Assembly (NCBI RefSeq): GCF_006152065.1
Contig: NZ_VDFW01000007.1
Location: 62,001 to 126,000 of the forward strand
From: Amycolatopsis alkalitolerans
GTDB lineage: Bacteria; Actinomycetota; Actinomycetes; Mycobacteriales; Pseudonocardiaceae
DNA length: 64,000 nucleotides
Direction: 5' to 3'
Shown: positions 33,280 to 42,745 of the stretch, one piece after another
Position numbering within the stretch: position 1 is the stretch's first letter
Layout of the letters: each line of letters starts with the position of its first letter
Notes under the pieces: model-generated
Database searches by the model: none
The model's input: only the letters and a program-made list of their open reading frames with translations
What the model was told of the DNA's origin: nothing
Translations under genes and position numbers: made by a program

Positions 33280-34935
33280 GTGAGCCAGCCCATCCTGATG
33301 ACGGTCGACGACGACCCGGCGGTGTCCAGATCCGTCGCCCGTGATCTCCGCCGTCGTTACGGCCAGGACTACCGGGTCGTGCGCGCCGGTTCGGGTGCCG
33401 ACGCGCTCGACGCCCTCCGCGAGATCAAGCTGCGCGGGGACGCGGTCGCCGCGATCCTCGCCGACTACCGGATGCCGCATATGGACGGCATCGCGTTCCT
33501 GGAACAGGCCATGGACCTGTTCCCGCACGCCCGCCGTGCCCTGCTGACCGCGTACGCCGACACCGACGCGGCCATCCAGGCGATCAACGTGGTCGACGTG
33601 GACCACTACCTGCTCAAGCCCTGGGACCCGCCCGAGGAGAAGCTGTACCCGGTCGTCGACTCCCTCGTCGAGACCTGGCGCGCGATGGGGGACCGGCCGG
33701 TCGAAGAGGTCAAGGTGATCGGCCACCGCTGGTCCTCGCCCTCGTACAAGGTCCGCGACTTCCTCGCCCGCAACTCGGTGCCGTACCGGTGGTACTCGGT
33801 CGACGAACCCGAGGCCGCGCGCCTGCTGGAGGCCGCCGGGGCGAGCGCGGACGAGATCCCGGTCCTCGTCACCCCGGACGGCGCGGTGCTGCGCAAGCCC
33901 AGCGGCGAACAGATCGCCGGCGCCGTGGGGCTCTCGACGCGTCCGGCGGAGCAGTTCTACGACCTCGTGGTCATCGGCGGCGGTCCCGCCGGTCTGGGCG
34001 CGTCCGTGTACGGCGCGTCCGAAGGCCTGCGCACGGTGCTCGTCGAGCGCCGGGCGACCGGAGGCCAGGCCGGGCAGAGCTCGCGCATCGAGAACTACCT
34101 CGGCTTCCCGGACGGGGTTTCCGGCGCGCAGCTGACCGACCGCGCCCGCCGTCAGGCCCAGAAGTTCGGTGCCGAGGTGCTCACCGCGCGCGACGTCGTC
34201 GGCCTCGAGGCGCGCGGCTCGGCGCGGGTGGTCAAGTTCGGCGACGGCACCGAACTGGCCGCGCATTCGATCGTGCTCGCCACCGGAGTCTCCTACCGCA
34301 CGCTCCCGGCCGAAGGCTGCGCCGAGCTGACCGGCCGCGGCGTGTACTACGGCTCCGCCTCGACGGAGGCGCCCGAATGCGCCGGGCAGCACGTGTACAT
34401 CGTCGGCGGGGCCAACTCCGCCGGGCAGGCCGCGGTGTTCTTCTCGCGCTACGCCGAGGACGTCACGATCCTGGTGCGCGGCGAGTCGCTGCGGTCCTCG
34501 ATGTCGCACTACCTGATCGAGCAGCTCGACCAGATCGACAACGTGCACGTGCGCACGCACACCACGGTCAAGCAGGTGCACGGTGAGGAGCATCTGGAGA
34601 AGATCACCCTGTGTGACCGGCACGGCACCGAGGAAACGGTCGAGACCAGCCACCTGTTCGTCTTCATCGGCGCCGCCCCGCGCACCGAATGGCTCGGCGA
34701 GGAGGTGGTCCGTGACGAGCACGGGTTCGTCTGCACGGGCCCGGATCTGCTGGTCGAGGGCAGGCGGCCGCCGGGCTGGACGCTGGACCGCGACCCGCAG
34801 CATCTGGAGTCCTCGATTCCCGGTGTGTTCGTCGCCGGCGACGTACGCTCGCAGTCGGTGAAGCGCGTCGCGTCCGCGGTCGGCGAAGGCGCGATGGCGG
34901 TCACCCTGGTGCACCGATACCTGGAGCAGCGATGA
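33280..34935 (+). CDS. Response-regulator receiver fused to thioredoxin-reductase-like flavoprotein
   Basis: 551 aa. Residues 1-125 are a receiver domain with phospho-acceptor D62 (LADYRMPHMDG), T/S at LLTAYAD and K in LLKPWD. Residues about 143-215 resemble a glutaredoxin/thioredoxin module (VKVIGHRWSSPSYKVRDFL) without CxxC. From about 225 a thioredoxin-reductase-like FAD/NAD flavoprotein follows (VVIGGGPAGLGASVYGASEG; GGQAGQSSRIENYLGFP; VYIVGGANSAGQAA; GVFVAGDVR). The redox CxxC of true thioredoxin reductases is absent: the position reads YYGSASTEA. It overlaps the histidine kinase gene by 4 bp. Likely a phosphorylation-controlled flavin switch rather than a thioredoxin reductase. Confidence 0.85.
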   Translation: MSQPILMTVDDDPAVSRSVARDLRRRYGQDYRVVRAGSGADALDALREIKLRGDAVAAILADYRMPHMDGIAFLEQAMDLFPHARRALLTAYADTDAAIQAINVVDVDHYLLKPWDPPEEKLYPVVDSLVETWRAMGDRPVEEVKVIGHRWSSPSYKVRDFLARNSVPYRWYSVDEPEAARLLEAAGASADEIPVLVTPDGAVLRKPSGEQIAGAVGLSTRPAEQFYDLVVIGGGPAGLGASVYGASEGLRTVLVERRATGGQAGQSSRIENYLGFPDGVSGAQLTDRARRQAQKFGAEVLTARDVVGLEARGSARVVKFGDGTELAAHSIVLATGVSYRTLPAEGCAELTGRGVYYGSASTEAPECAGQHVYIVGGANSAGQAAVFFSRYAEDVTILVRGESLRSSMSHYLIEQLDQIDNVHVRTHTTVKQVHGEEHLEKITLCDRHGTEETVETSHLFVFIGAAPRTEWLGEEVVRDEHGFVCTGPDLLVEGRRPPGWTLDRDPQHLESSIPGVFVAGDVRSQSVKRVASAVGEGAMAVTLVHRYLEQR

Positions 34936-36356
34936 CCGAACCCGCACTGACGCGAGAGTTCCTCCGCGAGCTGTTCCTGTTCGCCAGCCTGTCCGACGCC
35001 CAGCTCGACTGGATCCTCGAGCACGCGACGATCGAGCAGTACCCCGGCGGGGGCAAGGTGATCAGCGAGGGCGACCCGGCCACCTGCTTCTACGTGCTGC
35101 TCTCGGGTGCGCTGCGGATGACCAAGCAGGATTCCGGCGGCGAGGTCGAGACGACCCGCTCGGACCAGCGCGGCGCGTACTGCGGGGCCACGCAGTTCTT
35201 CTACGGCCAGGATCAGCAGCGCTACGGGGCCTCCATCTACGCGCTGAGCGATCTGACGTTCCTGACCCTGCCGGCCCGCGACTTCGCCGAGAAGTTCCGC
35301 GCCTGGTTCCCGATGGCGACCCACCTGCTGGAAGGTTCGTATCTCGGCTGGCGCAATTCCGACGCGCTCATCGGCCAGCGGCGGCGCCTGCTCGCGCTCG
35401 GCCAGGTGTCCGCGGGCCTGACGCACGAACTCAACAACCCGGCCGCCGCGGCGGTCCGGGCGACGGCGGCGCTGCGCGAGCGTGTCGCGGGCATGCGGCA
35501 CAAGCTGGCGATCCTGGCGAAGAAGGACATCGACCCGAACCTGCTCGAGCAGCTCATCGACGTCCAGGAGCAGCTCGTGAAGCAGGTCGCCTCGGCCCCG
35601 CCGCTGACCGCGATGCAGCAGGCCGACCGTGAGGACGAGATCGGTGACTGGCTCACCGACCACGGCCTGGAGCAGGGCTGGGACCTCGCGCCGATCTTCG
35701 TCGGCGCCGGGTTGTCGGCCCAGAACCTCGACGAGGTCCTGGATTCGGTCGGCGAGGAGCTCATCGACGGCGCGGTGCGCTGGCTCGCCTACGCGCTGGA
35801 GACCGAGATCCTGATGGGCGAGATCGAAGACTCGACCACCCGGATCTCCACGCTCGTCGGGGCGGCGAAGCAGTACTCGCAGATGGACCGCGCGCCGCAC
35901 CAGTGGATCGACGTGCACGACGGGCTCGACTCGACGCTGGTGATGCTCGCCGGCAAGATCGGCGACGGGATCGAGCTCGTCAAGGACTACGACCGCACGC
36001 TGCCGGACGTACCGGCCTATCCCGGTGAGCTGAACCAGGTGTGGACGAACCTGATCGACAACGCGATCGGCGCGATGAACGGTTCGGGCACCCTGACCGT
36101 GCGCACCGCGCTGGTGAAGGATCAGCTGTGCGCCGAGATCTCCGACACCGGGCCGGGTATCCCGGAGGAGAACCGGCAGCGGATCTTCGAGCCGTTCTTC
36201 ACCACCAAACCGGTGGGGGAGGGCACCGGGCTCGGGCTCGACATCTCGTGGCGGATCGTGGTCGAGCACCATCACGGCGATCTGCGGGTGCGCTCTGAGC
36301 CGGGGAACACCCGGTTCCAGGTGCTGCTTCCGCTTACGGAGCAGGCTTCGGAGTGA
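34932..36356 (+). CDS. Cyclic-nucleotide-binding-domain histidine kinase
   Basis: 474 aa. Residues about 10-130 form a CRP-like cNMP-binding domain (GGGKVISEGDPATCFYVLLSGALRM). The kinase core follows: phospho-acceptor H165 in AGLTHELNNP, then a long helical insert (about 175-300), and a HATPase domain with the N box WTNLIDNAIGAM, G1 DTGPGIP, F box FEPFFTTK and G2 GTGLGLDIS. No membrane segment, so it senses a cytosolic signal. Translationally coupled to the receiver/flavoprotein gene, which is almost certainly its phosphorylation partner. It overlaps the convergent LLM gene by 23 bp. Confidence 0.87.
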   Translation: MTEPALTREFLRELFLFASLSDAQLDWILEHATIEQYPGGGKVISEGDPATCFYVLLSGALRMTKQDSGGEVETTRSDQRGAYCGATQFFYGQDQQRYGASIYALSDLTFLTLPARDFAEKFRAWFPMATHLLEGSYLGWRNSDALIGQRRRLLALGQVSAGLTHELNNPAAAAVRATAALRERVAGMRHKLAILAKKDIDPNLLEQLIDVQEQLVKQVASAPPLTAMQQADREDEIGDWLTDHGLEQGWDLAPIFVGAGLSAQNLDEVLDSVGEELIDGAVRWLAYALETEILMGEIEDSTTRISTLVGAAKQYSQMDRAPHQWIDVHDGLDSTLVMLAGKIGDGIELVKDYDRTLPDVPAYPGELNQVWTNLIDNAIGAMNGSGTLTVRTALVKDQLCAEISDTGPGIPEENRQRIFEPFFTTKPVGEGTGLGLDISWRIVVEHHHGDLRVRSEPGNTRFQVLLPLTEQASE

Positions 36357-37191
36357 GCGCGAGCTTCCCGGCCAGCCTGTCCAGGTAGGCGGCGACCTCC
36401 TCGGGCGCGCGGTCGGGAAGTCCGAAAAGGACCTCGGTGACGCCGAGTTCCTCGTACCGGGTAAGCACTTCCGGCTGCGGCTTGCCCGCGAGCACGATGA
36501 TCTCGGGTTCGCCTTCGCGGCCGGCGTCGCGCCACACCCGGTGCAGGAGCGTGATCTTCTCCTCCAGATCGCCCTCCATCGGCGTGGTCAGCCAGCCGGC
36601 CGCGGATCGCGCGATCCAGCCGAACGTCTTCTCCGTCCCCGCCGCGCCGACAACCACCGGCACCTCCCCGGCGGGTTTCGGCCATGCCCAGCTCGGCCCG
36701 AACTCGACGAATTCGCCCTTGTACGAGGCTTCTTCGTCCGTCCACAGTGCACGCATCGCGTCGAGGTACTCGCGCAGCATCGTGCGCCGCCGCCCGGGCG
36801 GCACGCCGTGATCGGCCAGTTCGTCGGTGTTCCAGCCGAAGCCGACGCCGAGCGTCACCCGCCCGCCGGAGAGGTGGTCGAGGGAGGCGATGGTCTTGGC
36901 GAGCGTGATCGGGTCGTGCTCGACGGGCAGCGCGACGGCGGTCGAGAGGCGGATGCGGGTGGTGACCGACGCGGCCGTCGCGAGCGCGACCCACGGGTCG
37001 AGCGTGCGCAGGTAGCGGTCGTCGGGCAGGGTCGCGTCGCCGGTGCGCGGGTGCGCCGCTTCGCGCTTGACGGGGATATGCGTGTGCTCGGGCACGCTGA
37101 ACGAGTCGAATCCAGCTTCCTCGGCCGCCCTCGCGGCCTCGGCGGGCGAGATCCCGCGGTCACTGGTGAACAGGACGATACCGTGGCGCAT
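36334..37191 (-). CDS. LLM-class F420-dependent oxidoreductase
   Basis: 285-aa luciferase-like monooxygenase-fold enzyme of the F420-dependent group. Blocks: AEEAGFDSFSVPEHTHIP, LDPWVALATAASVTTRIRLSTAV, ASLDHLSGGRVTLGVGFGWN and VPVVVGAAGTEKTFGWIAR. The GVGFGWN segment and following residues line the cofactor site. It is complete, unlike the LLM remnant at 18136-18612. Convergent with the kinase gene. The substrate is unknown. Confidence 0.86.
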   Translation of the reverse strand: MRHGIVLFTSDRGISPAEAARAAEEAGFDSFSVPEHTHIPVKREAAHPRTGDATLPDDRYLRTLDPWVALATAASVTTRIRLSTAVALPVEHDPITLAKTIASLDHLSGGRVTLGVGFGWNTDELADHGVPPGRRRTMLREYLDAMRALWTDEEASYKGEFVEFGPSWAWPKPAGEVPVVVGAAGTEKTFGWIARSAAGWLTTPMEGDLEEKITLLHRVWRDAGREGEPEIIVLAGKPQPEVLTRYEELGVTEVLFGLPDRAPEEVAAYLDRLAGKLALTPKPAP

Positions 37192-37232
37192 GCCTCAGAT
37201 TAGAACACGTTCTACCTGTCGTTGGCGAGTGG

Positions 37233-38048
37233 TCAGGTGGTGACGTGCACGTAGTCGACGACGAGTTGCTGTGGGAACCGGGTACCGCCGTCCGGCGAAC
37301 CCGGCCAGTCGCCGCCGACGGCGAGGTTGAGGACGATGAAGAACGGGTGGTCGAACACCCAGCGGTTGCCGTTCAGGTCGGCCGGGGTCCTGGTCTGGTA
37401 CAGGTTCCCGTCGACGTACCACTTGATGCTGTCCGGCGCCCAGTCGACGGCGAAGGTGTGGAAGTCGTCGGAGAAGTTCGGGCCCGTATACGGCGCGCCG
37501 ATGCCGCCCGAGCCCGAGTAGCCGGGGCCGTGGATCGTGCCATGCACGGTGGTGGGTTCGCGGCCGATGTTCTCCATGAAGTCGATCTCGCCGCAGTCCG
37601 GCCAGCTGTTCGTGCCGATGTCGTCGCCGAGGGCCCAGAACGCGGGCCACATGCCCTGGCCGCGCGGCAGCTTCATCCGGGCCTCGAAATGGCCGTAGGC
37701 CTGAGTGAACTTGCTGGCGGTGTTGAGTCGGGCCGAGGTGTAGGTGCACGGGCCGTACCAGCAGTCGTGGCCGCCCTCCTGGCGGGCGGTGATCACCAGG
37801 TGGCCGTTGCCGTCGAGCGCGGCGTTCTCCGCGCCGGCGGTGTACCACTCCAGTTCGTGGTTGCTGACGTTGTCGCCGGTCTCGTTCGTCCATCTGGACG
37901 CGCCGACGGCCGCGCCGGCGGGGCCGTCGAAGTCGTCGCTGAACACCGTGGTGGCGCTGGCGTGGCCGGGCGCCACCACGGCGGCGGCGACCGCGAGCGC
38001 GGGCACGCCGATTCGCAGGAGGCGGGACAGGCGGGCGGTGGTCTTCAT
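37233..38048 (-). CDS. Secreted GH16 endo-beta-glucanase
   Basis: 271 aa. The signal peptide (about 1-31) ends at PGHASA. The GH16 domain carries the catalytic ExDxxE as E154-I-D156-F-M-E159 (GEIDFMEN). Other family blocks are GHFEARMKLPRGQGMWPAFWALG and DFHTFAVDWAPDSIKWYVDG. The sequence fits laminarinase/endo-1,3-beta-glucanase; no binding module is attached. A dre site lies 63 bp upstream of the start, so it probably shares DasR control with the chitinase. Confidence 0.9.
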   Translation of the reverse strand: MKTTARLSRLLRIGVPALAVAAAVVAPGHASATTVFSDDFDGPAGAAVGASRWTNETGDNVSNHELEWYTAGAENAALDGNGHLVITARQEGGHDCWYGPCTYTSARLNTASKFTQAYGHFEARMKLPRGQGMWPAFWALGDDIGTNSWPDCGEIDFMENIGREPTTVHGTIHGPGYSGSGGIGAPYTGPNFSDDFHTFAVDWAPDSIKWYVDGNLYQTRTPADLNGNRWVFDHPFFIVLNLAVGGDWPGSPDGGTRFPQQLVVDYVHVTT

Positions 38049-38110
38049 CGACGTTCACTGCCTCTCGTTCAGCCCTTTGTTGCGTTCGGAAACAAAAGTA
38101 TGCCCGCCCT

Positions 38111-38122
38111 TGGTCCAGACCA
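38111..38122. promoter_or_regulatory. DasR-type (dre) operator upstream of the GH16 glucanase
   Basis: TGGTCCAGACCA is one base off the dre core TGGTCTAGACCA. On the minus strand it lies in the spacer between TTGATG (38126-38121) and CATACT (38104-38099), 16 bp apart, which would be the glucanase promoter. The arrangement mirrors that of the chitinase at 25770-25781. Confidence 0.68.
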
Positions 38123-38235
38123 TCAACCAACTTAGGTAGGTTGGGGACGATGAAGTCGGCGTTCGCTGTGATCCAGGGAACTTGAGCCACGCCCTGGCGG
38201 CCCGCGGCGCCGCACCGTGCCGATAATCGGTCACC

Positions 38236-38994
38236 GTGACCCTGACCCTGCCGGCGCTGCTGTTCCTGGTCGTCGCCGGGGTCGGGGCGGGGCTCACCGG
38301 GTCGGTCGCGGGCCTGGCCTCGCTCGTGTCCTATCCCGCGCTGCTGGCCGTCGGGTTGCCGCCGCTGTCGGCCAACGTCACCAACACCATCGCGCTGCTC
38401 GGCACGACCGTCGGCGCCGCCGCCGGCTCGCGGCCGGAGCTGACCGGGCAGCGGGACCGGCTCAAGCGGCTGTGCGCGGTCACCGCCGCCGGCGGGGCGC
38501 TGGGCGCCAGGCTCCTGCTCTCGACCCCGCCTGGCGTTTTCACCGCTATCGTTCCGTTCCTGATCGCAGGTGCGTCGATTCTCCTGTTCCTCGGCCCGCG
38601 ACTGCGGAAGAACCACGGCCACGGTCAAGCGCTCAGCCCGATGGCGGGCGCCGGCGCGTTCGCGGTCGCGATCTACGGCGGCTACTTCGGCGCCGCGGCC
38701 GGGGTTCTGATGCTCGCGCTGCTGTCGACGGTCTGGACGCAGTCGCTCGCCCGGTCCAACGCCGCGAAGAACATCGCCACCGGCGCGGCCAACTTCATCG
38801 CCGCGGTCGTGTTCGCCTTCACCGGCAAGGCCGCCTGGCCCGCGGTCGTCGCGCTGTGCCTGGGATCGGTGCTCGGCTCGTGGCTCGGGCCGGCGATCGT
38901 CCGCCGCGTGCCCGCCGCGCCGTTACGCGTCCTGATCGGGCTCGGCGGGCTCGCGCTCGCCGGGACGCTCGCATACCGGGCCTTCGCCGTGTGA
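38236..38994 (+). CDS. TauE/SafE family membrane transporter
   Basis: 252-aa TauE/SafE protein with about 8 helices in two repeats. The family blocks GAGLTGSVAGLASLVSYPALLAVGLPPLSANVTNT (repeat 1) and GGYFGAAAGVLMLALLS with ARSNAAKNIATGAANFIAA (repeat 2) are clear. Members export sulfite, sulfoacetate or other organosulfonates, or import sulfonates. Interesting beside the sulfonate-type operon at 49-53 kb, but 10 kb away and not part of an operon with it. GTG start within GTCACCGTGACC. Confidence 0.87.
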   Translation: MTLTLPALLFLVVAGVGAGLTGSVAGLASLVSYPALLAVGLPPLSANVTNTIALLGTTVGAAAGSRPELTGQRDRLKRLCAVTAAGGALGARLLLSTPPGVFTAIVPFLIAGASILLFLGPRLRKNHGHGQALSPMAGAGAFAVAIYGGYFGAAAGVLMLALLSTVWTQSLARSNAAKNIATGAANFIAAVVFAFTGKAAWPAVVALCLGSVLGSWLGPAIVRRVPAAPLRVLIGLGGLALAGTLAYRAFAV

Positions 38995-39093
38995 CGAGAA
39001 TTCCGCCCGCCGTAAGACAAAAGTCTCCAGGGGTATGTTGGGTCCAGCCGTGAGGCATGATCTTCGAGGTACCCACCAGTTGGAGGCCCTAAG

Positions 39094-41352
39094 TTGAGCA
39101 TCGTCGGTACCAGGGTGGTCCGGATCGAGGACCAGAAGCTGATCACGACAGGCGGGATCTATGTCGAGGATCTTCGTGAACCGGCACTGACGGGCGCCGT
39201 GCACGCGATGTTCGTCCGCAGTCCCATCGCGCACGCCCGGATCACATCCATCGACGCCTCGGCCGCCAAGGCCGCGCCCGGGGTGGTCGCCGTCTACACC
39301 GCGGCGGATGTCGATCTCGGCCCGCGCGAGGCGGGCCCCGTCGTCGAGCCGTGGCTCGCGTCCGATGTGGTGCGTTACGTCGGCGAGCCGGTCGCGCTCG
39401 TGCTCGCCGAAGAGCGTTACCAGCTCGAGGACGCCGCCGAACTCGTCGACGTCGACTACGACCCGCTCGACGCGGTCGCGAGCCTCGACGCGGCGCTGTC
39501 GGACGAGGCCGTGCTGTTCCCGGACAAGGGCACGAACGTCATGCAGGTCAACGGGATGGCCGAGCTCCCGGCCGACAGCTTCGAGGGCTGCGAAGTCGTG
39601 GTGACCCAGACGATCCTGAACCAGCGCGTCGCGCCCGCGCCGCTGGAGGTACGCGCTTCCGCGTGCGCCTGGGGCGAGGACGGCCGCCTCACCGTCTGGC
39701 TGTCCACCCAGAACGCGCAGATGGCCCGGAGCCTGTTCGCCGCCGGGCTCGGTGTCGGCGAGGAGAAGGTCCGCGTCATCACCCCGGACGTCGGCGGCGG
39801 CTTCGGCGGGAAGATCGGGACCGACCCCGAGCCCATCGTGCTGGGCTGGGCCGCGCGGCGCAGCGGCCGCGCGGTGCGCTGGACCGAGACCCGCAGCGAG
39901 AACCTCACCTGCATGACGCACGGCCGCGCGCAGCAGAACACCGTCACGGTCGGCGGCCGCCGCGACGGCACCGTCGAGGTGTTCCGCCTCGACATCGTGC
40001 AGGACGCGGGCGCGTACCCGCGGACGCTGTTCCTGCCCACCCTGACGGAGCTGATGGCTTCGGGCGTCTACCACTTCCCGAAGGTCGAGACGCGCAGCCG
40101 CGGGGTCGTCACCACGACCACCCCGATCTCGGCATACCGGGGGGCCGGCCGTCCCGAGGCGACCGCCGCACTCGAACGGGCGATGGACCTGTTCGCCGCC
40201 GAGATCGGGATGGACCCCGCCGAGGTCCGCAAGGTCAACTTCATCCGCCCCGAGGAGTTCCCGTACCAGACGAAGTCCGGCGCGAACTACGACACCGGCG
40301 AGTACGCGGCGGCGCTCGACCGGGTGCTCGACGCGGCGGACTACGCCGGGCTGCGCGCCGAGCAGAAGCGGCGGCGCGAGGCCGGTGAACCGGTCGCGCT
40401 CGGGCTCGGCATCGCCAGCTACGTCGAGATCACCGGCGGCGACGGCGGCGGCGAGAGCGGCCGCGTCGACATCAACCCCGACGGCACGGTCACCGCGTAC
40501 ACCGGGAGCTCACCGCACGGCCAGGGGCTCGCCTCGTCGCTCGCGATGCTGCTGTCGGACCAGCTCGGCATCCCGATGGACCGGATCACCGTCAAGCACG
40601 GCGACACCGACGACGTGCCCAAGGCGGTCGGCACCTTCGGTTCTCGTTCGCTGCAGCTGGGCGGTTCCGCCGTGCGGGAGGCCGCGGAGAAGGTGATCGC
40701 GAACGCCCGCGAGATCGCCGCGGACATGCTCGAAGCCTCCCCGGAGGACCTCGAGCTCAACGTAGACACGGGTGCCTGGCAGGTGAAGGGCGCCCCGGCG
40801 AGCGGTTCGGTCGACTGGGTGCAGCTGGCCGCGCGCGCCGAGGAAGGCACGCTGTCGGCGGACGTGTGGTTCGACAAGGGCAAGCCGACGTTCCCGTTCG
40901 GCTCGCACCTCGCGGTGGTGGACGTGGACACGGAGACCGGCAAGGTCGTGGTGCGGCGGATCATGGCGGCCGACGACGCCGGCCCGGTGGTCAACCCGCT
41001 GGTGTTCCGGGGCCAGCGGCACGGCGGGCTCGGCCAGGGCATCGGGCAGGCGCTGCTCGAGGTCATGGCCTACGATCCCGACGGCAACCCGACGACGGCG
41101 ACGCTGGCGGACTATTCATTCATCACCGCGACCGAGCTGCCCGATTTCGAGCTGCTGGACTCGGCCACGCCGACGGACCGGAACCCGTTGGGTGTCAAGG
41201 GAATCGGCGAGGCCGCGACGATCGGTTCGACTCCCGCGGTGCACAACGCCGTGGTGGACGCGCTGGCGCACCTGGGTGTGCGCCATCTGGACATGCCCAC
41301 GACCCCGCTGCGGGTGTGGGAAGCGCTCTCTGCGAAAGGTGAGGCGAAGTGA
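39094..41352 (+). CDS. Molybdenum hydroxylase large subunit (CoxL/XdhA-like, form II type)
   Basis: 752-aa molybdopterin-binding subunit of the xanthine dehydrogenase/CO dehydrogenase family. The active-site loop reads AYRGAGR (about residues 347-353), the form II signature, not AYXCSFR of true CO dehydrogenase. [19 protein letters not shown] and [15 protein letters not shown] are cofactor-binding blocks. It therefore probably hydroxylates an organic substrate (aldehyde, purine, N-heterocycle) rather than CO. TTG start. First of three overlapping genes L-S-M. Confidence 0.88.
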   Translation: MSIVGTRVVRIEDQKLITTGGIYVEDLREPALTGAVHAMFVRSPIAHARITSIDASAAKAAPGVVAVYTAADVDLGPREAGPVVEPWLASDVVRYVGEPVALVLAEERYQLEDAAELVDVDYDPLDAVASLDAALSDEAVLFPDKGTNVMQVNGMAELPADSFEGCEVVVTQTILNQRVAPAPLEVRASACAWGEDGRLTVWLSTQNAQMARSLFAAGLGVGEEKVRVITPDVGGGFGGKIGTDPEPIVLGWAARRSGRAVRWTETRSENLTCMTHGRAQQNTVTVGGRRDGTVEVFRLDIVQDAGAYPRTLFLPTLTELMASGVYHFPKVETRSRGVVTTTTPISAYRGAGRPEATAALERAMDLFAAEIGMDPAEVRKVNFIRPEEFPYQTKSGANYDTGEYAAALDRVLDAADYAGLRAEQKRRREAGEPVALGLGIASYVEITGGDGGGESGRVDINPDGTVTAYTGSSPHGQGLASSLAMLLSDQLGIPMDRITVKHGDTDDVPKAVGTFGSRSLQLGGSAVREAAEKVIANAREIAADMLEASPEDLELNVDTGAWQVKGAPASGSVDWVQLAARAEEGTLSADVWFDKGKPTFPFGSHLAVVDVDTETGKVVVRRIMAADDAGPVVNPLVFRGQRHGGLGQGIGQALLEVMAYDPDGNPTTATLADYSFITATELPDFELLDSATPTDRNPLGVKGIGEAATIGSTPAVHNAVVDALAHLGVRHLDMPTTPLRVWEALSAKGEAK

Positions 41353-41819
41353 AGGTCTCCATCGAGGTCAACGGCAAGGCGGTGACCGAGGAGGTCGAGG
41401 ACCGCACGCTGCTGGTGCACTTCCTGCGGGAGAACGCGGGGCTGACCGCCACGAACATCGGCTGTGACACGACGTCGTGCGGCGCGTGCACGGTGCTGCT
41501 CGACGGCGAGTCGGTCAAATCGTGCACGGTGCTGGCCGCGCAGGCCGACGGGCACGAGGTCACCACGGTCGAGGGGCTGGGCGGGGAAGGCGGCGAGCTG
41601 CACCCGGTGCAGCGCGCGTTCCGCGAGCAGCACGGGCTGCAGTGCGGGTTCTGCACGCCGGGCATGATCATGGCGTCGGTTTCGCTGCTGGCCCACAATC
41701 CCAAGCCCACCCGCGAAGAGGTCCGAGCCGGGCTGGAAGGCAACCTGTGCCGCTGCACGGGGTACCACAACATCGTCAGCGCCGTGATCGACGCGTCGGG
41801 ACAGGAGGTCGACCGGTGA
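41349..41819 (+). CDS. Molybdenum hydroxylase [2Fe-2S] small subunit (CoxS-like)
   Basis: 156-aa iron-sulfur subunit. The plant-type ferredoxin cluster ligands are in [15 protein letters not shown] with a fourth Cys in SVKSCTV. The second cluster motif is CGFCTPGM and [10 protein letters not shown]. All eight cysteines are present. GTG start overlaps the large-subunit stop by 4 bp. It passes electrons from molybdenum to the FAD subunit encoded next. Confidence 0.92.
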   Translation: MKVSIEVNGKAVTEEVEDRTLLVHFLRENAGLTATNIGCDTTSCGACTVLLDGESVKSCTVLAAQADGHEVTTVEGLGGEGGELHPVQRAFREQHGLQCGFCTPGMIMASVSLLAHNPKPTREEVRAGLEGNLCRCTGYHNIVSAVIDASGQEVDR

Positions 41820-42628
41820 TCCCGGCCCAGTTCAGCTACCGCCGTGTGTCCACTGTGGAGGAAGCGCTGAGCGTGCTCGGCGAGCACTGCGACGAGGCGC
41901 AGGTGCTCGCCGGCGGGCATTCGTTGCTGCCGTTGATGAAACTGCGCTTCGCCACGCCCGAGATCCTGGTGGACGTGGCGCCGCTCGCCGAATTGCGTTA
42001 CGTGCGCGTCGAGGACGGCACGGTCGCGATCGGTGCCCTGTCGCGTTACCACGACCTGCACCACGACGAGGTCCTCCGCCGGCACGCGCCGCTGCTGGCG
42101 CACGTGTCCGGCTCGGTCGGCGACCAGCAGGTACGTCACCGCGGCACCATCGGCGGCTCGCTCGCGCACGCCGACGCGGCCGCCGACCTGCCGGCCGCGC
42201 TGCTCGCCTCCGGTGGTTCGCTCGTCGTGCGCGGGCCGGGCGGGCAGCGGGAAATCCCGGCGGGGGAGTTCTTCCTCGGCCCGTTCACCACCCCGCTGGA
42301 GCCGGACGAGCTGATCACCGAGATCCGCGTGCCGGACGCGGCCGGCACGGGCTGGGGCTTCGAGAAGTTCACCCGCCGGGCGATCGACTGGGCCATCGTG
42401 GGTGTCGCGGTGCTCGGGCAGTCGGTCGGCCTGATCAACATGGGCGGCACCCCGTTGCGCGCCACCGCGACCGAGCGGGCGCTCGCCTCCGGTGCGTCCA
42501 TCGAGGACGCCGCGGCACTCGCGGCCGACGATGCGAGCCCGCTCACCGAACCGCACGCGAGCGCCGAATACCGCTCGCACCTGGCCCGCGTCCTCACCGC
42601 GCGAGCCCTCACCGCCGCCGCGGCCTGA
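41816..42628 (+). CDS. Molybdenum hydroxylase FAD subunit (CoxM-like)
   Basis: 270-aa FAD-binding subunit. FAD motifs [22 protein letters not shown] (about residues 30-50) and [19 protein letters not shown] (about 110-130) are clear, as is the C-terminal CO dehydrogenase flavoprotein domain. GTG 41816 overlaps the small-subunit stop by 4 bp. The L-S-M order differs from the classical coxMSL. No maturation genes (coxDEFG) follow. Confidence 0.9.
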   Translation: MIPAQFSYRRVSTVEEALSVLGEHCDEAQVLAGGHSLLPLMKLRFATPEILVDVAPLAELRYVRVEDGTVAIGALSRYHDLHHDEVLRRHAPLLAHVSGSVGDQQVRHRGTIGGSLAHADAAADLPAALLASGGSLVVRGPGGQREIPAGEFFLGPFTTPLEPDELITEIRVPDAAGTGWGFEKFTRRAIDWAIVGVAVLGQSVGLINMGGTPLRATATERALASGASIEDAAALAADDASPLTEPHASAEYRSHLARVLTARALTAAAA

Positions 42629-42682
42629 TGCCGTGAGGGACCCCCTCATGCCCTCCTGGGCCGTGAGGGGGCCCCTCACGGC
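42629..42682. repeat. Two palindromic hairpin repeats downstream of the cox-like operon
   Basis: Two related inverted repeats follow each other: an imperfect one at 42629-42652 (GCCGTGAGGG / CCCTCATGCC) and a perfect one at 42660-42682 with 11-bp arms GCCGTGAGGGG and CCCCTCACGGC. They may act as a bidirectional terminator between convergent genes, or be members of a REP-like dispersed family. The rest of the gap to 42746 holds nothing recognisable. Confidence 0.7.
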
Positions 42683-42745
42683 ACTCAAGCGGTCTTGGCC
42701 GCCGGGACCTCGGACTCCAGGGTGACCTTGTCGCGGGTAAGCGAG

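Noticed and set aside
33145..36275. Two long minus-strand frames opposite the receiver-flavoprotein and kinase genes
   Set aside because: Low-complexity shadow translations; the plus strand encodes complete conserved domains.
37195..38628. Minus-strand frame of 477 codons over the GH16 gene
   Set aside because: The GH16 gene in another frame has signal peptide and active-site motif; this frame is a shadow.
39094..42628. True aerobic CO dehydrogenase (form I)
   Set aside because: The large-subunit active-site loop is AYRGAGR rather than AYXCSFR, and coxDEFG are missing.
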